A DNA stretch of 17,891 nt from positions 1 through 17,891 of the forward strand of contig CAIYKK010000087.1 in the NCBI GenBank assembly GCA_903926695.1, given 5' to 3'. Under the pieces are notes generated by a model. It was not told where the DNA came from and did not search any database. It worked only from the letters and a program-made list of their open reading frames with translations. A program made the translations under genes and the position numbers. The DNA comes from an uncultured Burkholderiales bacterium (GTDB taxonomy: Bacteria; Pseudomonadota; Gammaproteobacteria; Burkholderiales; Burkholderiaceae_C). Shown here piece after piece: positions 14,032 to 17,891 of this stretch. The first letter of the stretch is position 1. Each line of letters opens with the position of its first letter.

Positions 14032-14830
14032 CCTCATCCTCATCGAGGTTTTTCATCTCCCACAGGATGCGCGCCAGTTCCGGCTTGAGCTGGCGGCGCG
14101 CCTCGTCGCCGAGCGCGCCCAAGCTGCGCTGCAAACTCAAAGCGTGCGGCGAAATGGGCCGCCCTTTCGAGGCCATCACGATGGCGTTGGTTTTTTCCTC
14201 GACCACGATTTCCACCGCGTTGCCGCCGAAACTGCGCGCAATGCGCTCGACCAGCAGCGGGTAGTCGGGATGCTGGTAATGCAGGTTGACGACCAGCAGG
14301 CCGCCGGGCGCCAGCGCCGCGCAGCAGTCGTCGTAAAAACGCTGGCTGCACAGCGCGGCGGGCTGGCCATCGTGGTCAAAACCATCGACCAGCAGCACAT
14401 CGAACGCAGGCGTTTCGGTTTGCAAAAACAGCGCGCCATCGGCGGCGATCACCGTCAGGCGCGCATCGTCATCGGGCACCTGGAACTCTTTTCGTAATGC
14501 GATCACATGCGGGTTGATTTCCAGCACCGTCATGCGGCTGGCGGCGAGGTGGCGGTGGCAGAACTTGACCAGCGAGCCGCCACCCAGGCCGATCATGCCG
14601 ATGTGGCTTGGGGCCGGATTGAACAGCAGGAAACCCATCATCGTGCGCGTGTAGTCCAGCGCCAGCCGCGCCGGATCGTTGGTCAGCATCATGCTTTGCA
14701 GCTCGCCGTGGGTGAAATGCAGCGACTTGCTGCCGCCCGTGTCCTGCACGAAGGGCGCGGTGAATTGCAGGGATTGGAAAGCGCCGGGCAGGGCTGGGGG
14801 CACCGTTTCAGGTCTCAAGCTGTGGCGCAT
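14027..14830 (-). CDS. Spermidine synthase-like methyltransferase-fold protein
   Basis: A 267-residue protein with the Rossmann core of the SpeE family. Motif I is IGMIGLGGGSLVKFCHRHL (77-95), followed by VLEINPHVIALRKEF with the acidic cofactor-binding E104, ARLTVIAADGALFL with D131, and FDVLLVDGFDHDGQP with D149 and D152, where true spermidine synthases carry a DSTDP-like catalytic loop. That loop and the shortened N-terminus suggest a SpeE-like paralogue of unknown substrate rather than a proven polyamine synthase. The start at ATG 14830-14828 shares one base with the TGA of the antitoxin gene (TGATG), so its translation is probably coupled to that gene. A TTG immediately before could add one residue. 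The last codons (NLDEDEA) overlap an intergenic repeat. Confidence 0.88.
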   Translation of the reverse strand: MRHSLRPETVPPALPGAFQSLQFTAPFVQDTGGSKSLHFTHGELQSMMLTNDPARLALDYTRTMMGFLLFNPAPSHIGMIGLGGGSLVKFCHRHLAASRMTVLEINPHVIALRKEFQVPDDDARLTVIAADGALFLQTETPAFDVLLVDGFDHDGQPAALCSQRFYDDCCAALAPGGLLVVNLHYQHPDYPLLVERIARSFGGNAVEIVVEEKTNAIVMASKGRPISPHALSLQRSLGALGDEARRQLKPELARILWEMKNLDEDEA

Positions 14831-15078
14831 CAAAGGGGCTTTGTCCAGGTGTCCTGAGCGACTGCTGCAGCGCTGCCCACCTTGTCCCAGGCGGATTGGG
14901 CTGAAGCAGCGCTGCTGGATGCCGCACGTTTCTCGAAGAATTTGGCAGTTTCCATGGCGCTTATTTTTTCAGCAATGGCCACCACAAAAAACTGGTTCAT
15001 CGTGGTGTCGTCGCTGGCTGCAATCCGTTTGGCGGCTTGCTTGAGGGACTCTGGCAGGCGCAGGGCGTAGTTGCTCAT
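14830..15078 (-). CDS. Ribbon-helix-helix antitoxin of PIN toxin
   Basis: An 82-residue protein. Residues 1-50 (MSNYALRLPESLKQAAKRIA, then TTMNQFFVVAIAEKISAMET and FFEKRA) are the typical ribbon-helix-helix pattern of HicB/Arc-like antitoxins: a beta strand with alternating residues, then two helices with an NQF turn. The remainder is an Ala/Ser-rich tail that would wrap or block the toxin. Its ATG overlaps the TGA of the PIN gene by 4 bases (ATGA), and its own TGA overlaps the next ATG by one base. It should bind PIN toxin and repress the operon, probably through the palindrome at 15529-15544. The toxin-before-antitoxin order is less common than the reverse. Confidence 0.9.
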   Translation of the reverse strand: MSNYALRLPESLKQAAKRIAASDDTTMNQFFVVAIAEKISAMETAKFFEKRAASSSAASAQSAWDKVGSAAAVAQDTWTKPL

Positions 15079-15530
15079 GATGTCAAATTCCTTTGAACGG
15101 CAAGGTTGAATTGTCTGAAAGACTGCTCAGGATTGAGCACCGGAATTCCAAAACGTTTGGCGGGCAGAAAATCCTTCAGGTTATAGGTGACTATCGCTTG
15201 GGCCTGCGCATTGGCAGCCGCTTCGAGCACCATTTCGTCCGAGGGATCACGCAGTTGAGGCCGCCATTGGTAGTGCGTGACAACGGGCGAAATCAGACCC
15301 GCCAGTTCATTCAGGATCGCCTCCACATCGCTGATGAGCAAGCCTGAAGCGGTGAGCTGGTGGGGGCGTTTCAGCACATCCTCATATTCCAGGAAAAGCG
15401 CCGGGCTGCAGCACATCACTACCGCTCCCTGCCGGACAAGCTGCATCAACGCAAACGAGGGGCCATGACGATTACGGGTCGCCGCCACCAGGATGTTGGT
15501 GTCAATCGTCAATTTTGGCGTTAATTTCAT
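15075..15530 (-). CDS. PIN-domain toxin (COG1569-type ribonuclease)
   Basis: A 151-residue protein with a PIN domain throughout. Acidic residues expected at the metal site are D10 in LTIDTNILVAA, E48 in ALFLEYEDVL, D95/D98 in LRDPSDEMVLEAA and D120 in IVTYNLKDF. The pattern matches the family called putative toxin component, PIN family. These toxins cleave RNA and are held inactive by the cognate antitoxin. It is the first gene of a minus-strand run with the antitoxin and the SpeE-like gene. It starts 63 bases after the stop of the Hsp70-family gene on the same strand. The ATG has no Shine-Dalgarno; a palindrome and a TAATAT box lie directly before it, hinting at a very short leader. All catalytic residues are intact, so the toxin is likely functional. 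Confidence 0.93.
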   Translation of the reverse strand: MKLTPKLTIDTNILVAATRNRHGPSFALMQLVRQGAVVMCCSPALFLEYEDVLKRPHQLTASGLLISDVEAILNELAGLISPVVTHYQWRPQLRDPSDEMVLEAAANAQAQAIVTYNLKDFLPAKRFGIPVLNPEQSFRQFNLAVQRNLTS

Positions 15531-15544
15531 ATCACTGGTGATAT
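15529..15544 (-). promoter_or_regulatory. Palindromic operator candidate of the PIN/RHH operon
   Basis: ATATCAC-TG-GTGATAT is a perfect 7-base dyad with a 2-base spacer, touching the PIN start codon (ATG at 15530-15528 on the minus strand). On the minus strand TAATAT (15546-15541) overlaps it and could be the -10 box. RHH antitoxins typically bind such palindromes in their own promoter. Confidence 0.6.
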
Positions 15545-15593
15545 TAACATTTTGCTTCAGGCGGAATGAATGGAAGCGTCATCAAGAGCTTGT

Positions 15594-17891
<2,298 letters not shown>

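Overview
The window is GC-rich, with short gaps, several 4-base or 1-base gene overlaps, and proteins rich in Ala, Pro and Gly. The intact thiL-pgpA-pncC run, the GshB sequence and the general style of the proteins point to a betaproteobacterium of the order Burkholderiales, most likely Comamonadaceae. This assignment rests on recognition of protein style, not on a database search. I see no rRNA, tRNA, CRISPR array, integrase or transposase.

Layout. 1-1825 (minus): a SWIM zinc-finger gene runs into a DUF5691-type gene that leaves the window, probably the edge of a larger conserved MoxR/VWA-type operon. 2055-3323 (plus): a clearly AT-richer gene encoding a TerD domain fused to a PD-(D/E)XK (HSDR_N-like) nuclease domain. 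I consider this the most unusual gene here. 3380-4324 (plus): gshB. 4433-6202 (plus): a stand-alone OLD-family ATPase/TOPRIM nuclease with an intact ABC-type ATPase core. 6372-6988 (plus): a tiny leader ORF overlapping an unrecognised 194-residue gene. 7024-8057 (minus): a YafJ-type glutamine amidotransferase and a small tautomerase. 8397-12060 (plus): a zinc-ribbon metallopeptidase followed by thiL, pgpA and pncC. 12094-12540 (minus): an OsmC-family protein. 12739-13845 (plus): an ADP-ribosylglycohydrolase. 14027-15530 (minus): a PIN toxin, an RHH antitoxin and a spermidine-synthase-like gene joined by overlaps. 15594-17891 (minus): an Hsp70-family protein truncated by the window edge.

How it fits together. 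Housekeeping genes (glutathione, thiamine diphosphate, phosphatidylglycerol, NMN recycling) are interleaved with conflict or stress genes: TerD-nuclease, OLD nuclease, the PIN/RHH pair and possibly the SWIM/DUF5691 operon. The TerD-nuclease and the OLD nuclease flank gshB on the same strand, which suggests an insertion hotspot next to a core gene. A second theme is in-frame hexanucleotide repeats that code for alternating small/polar dipeptides: (Ala-Asn)7 at the N-terminus of PncC and three separate tracts in the Hsp70-like protein.
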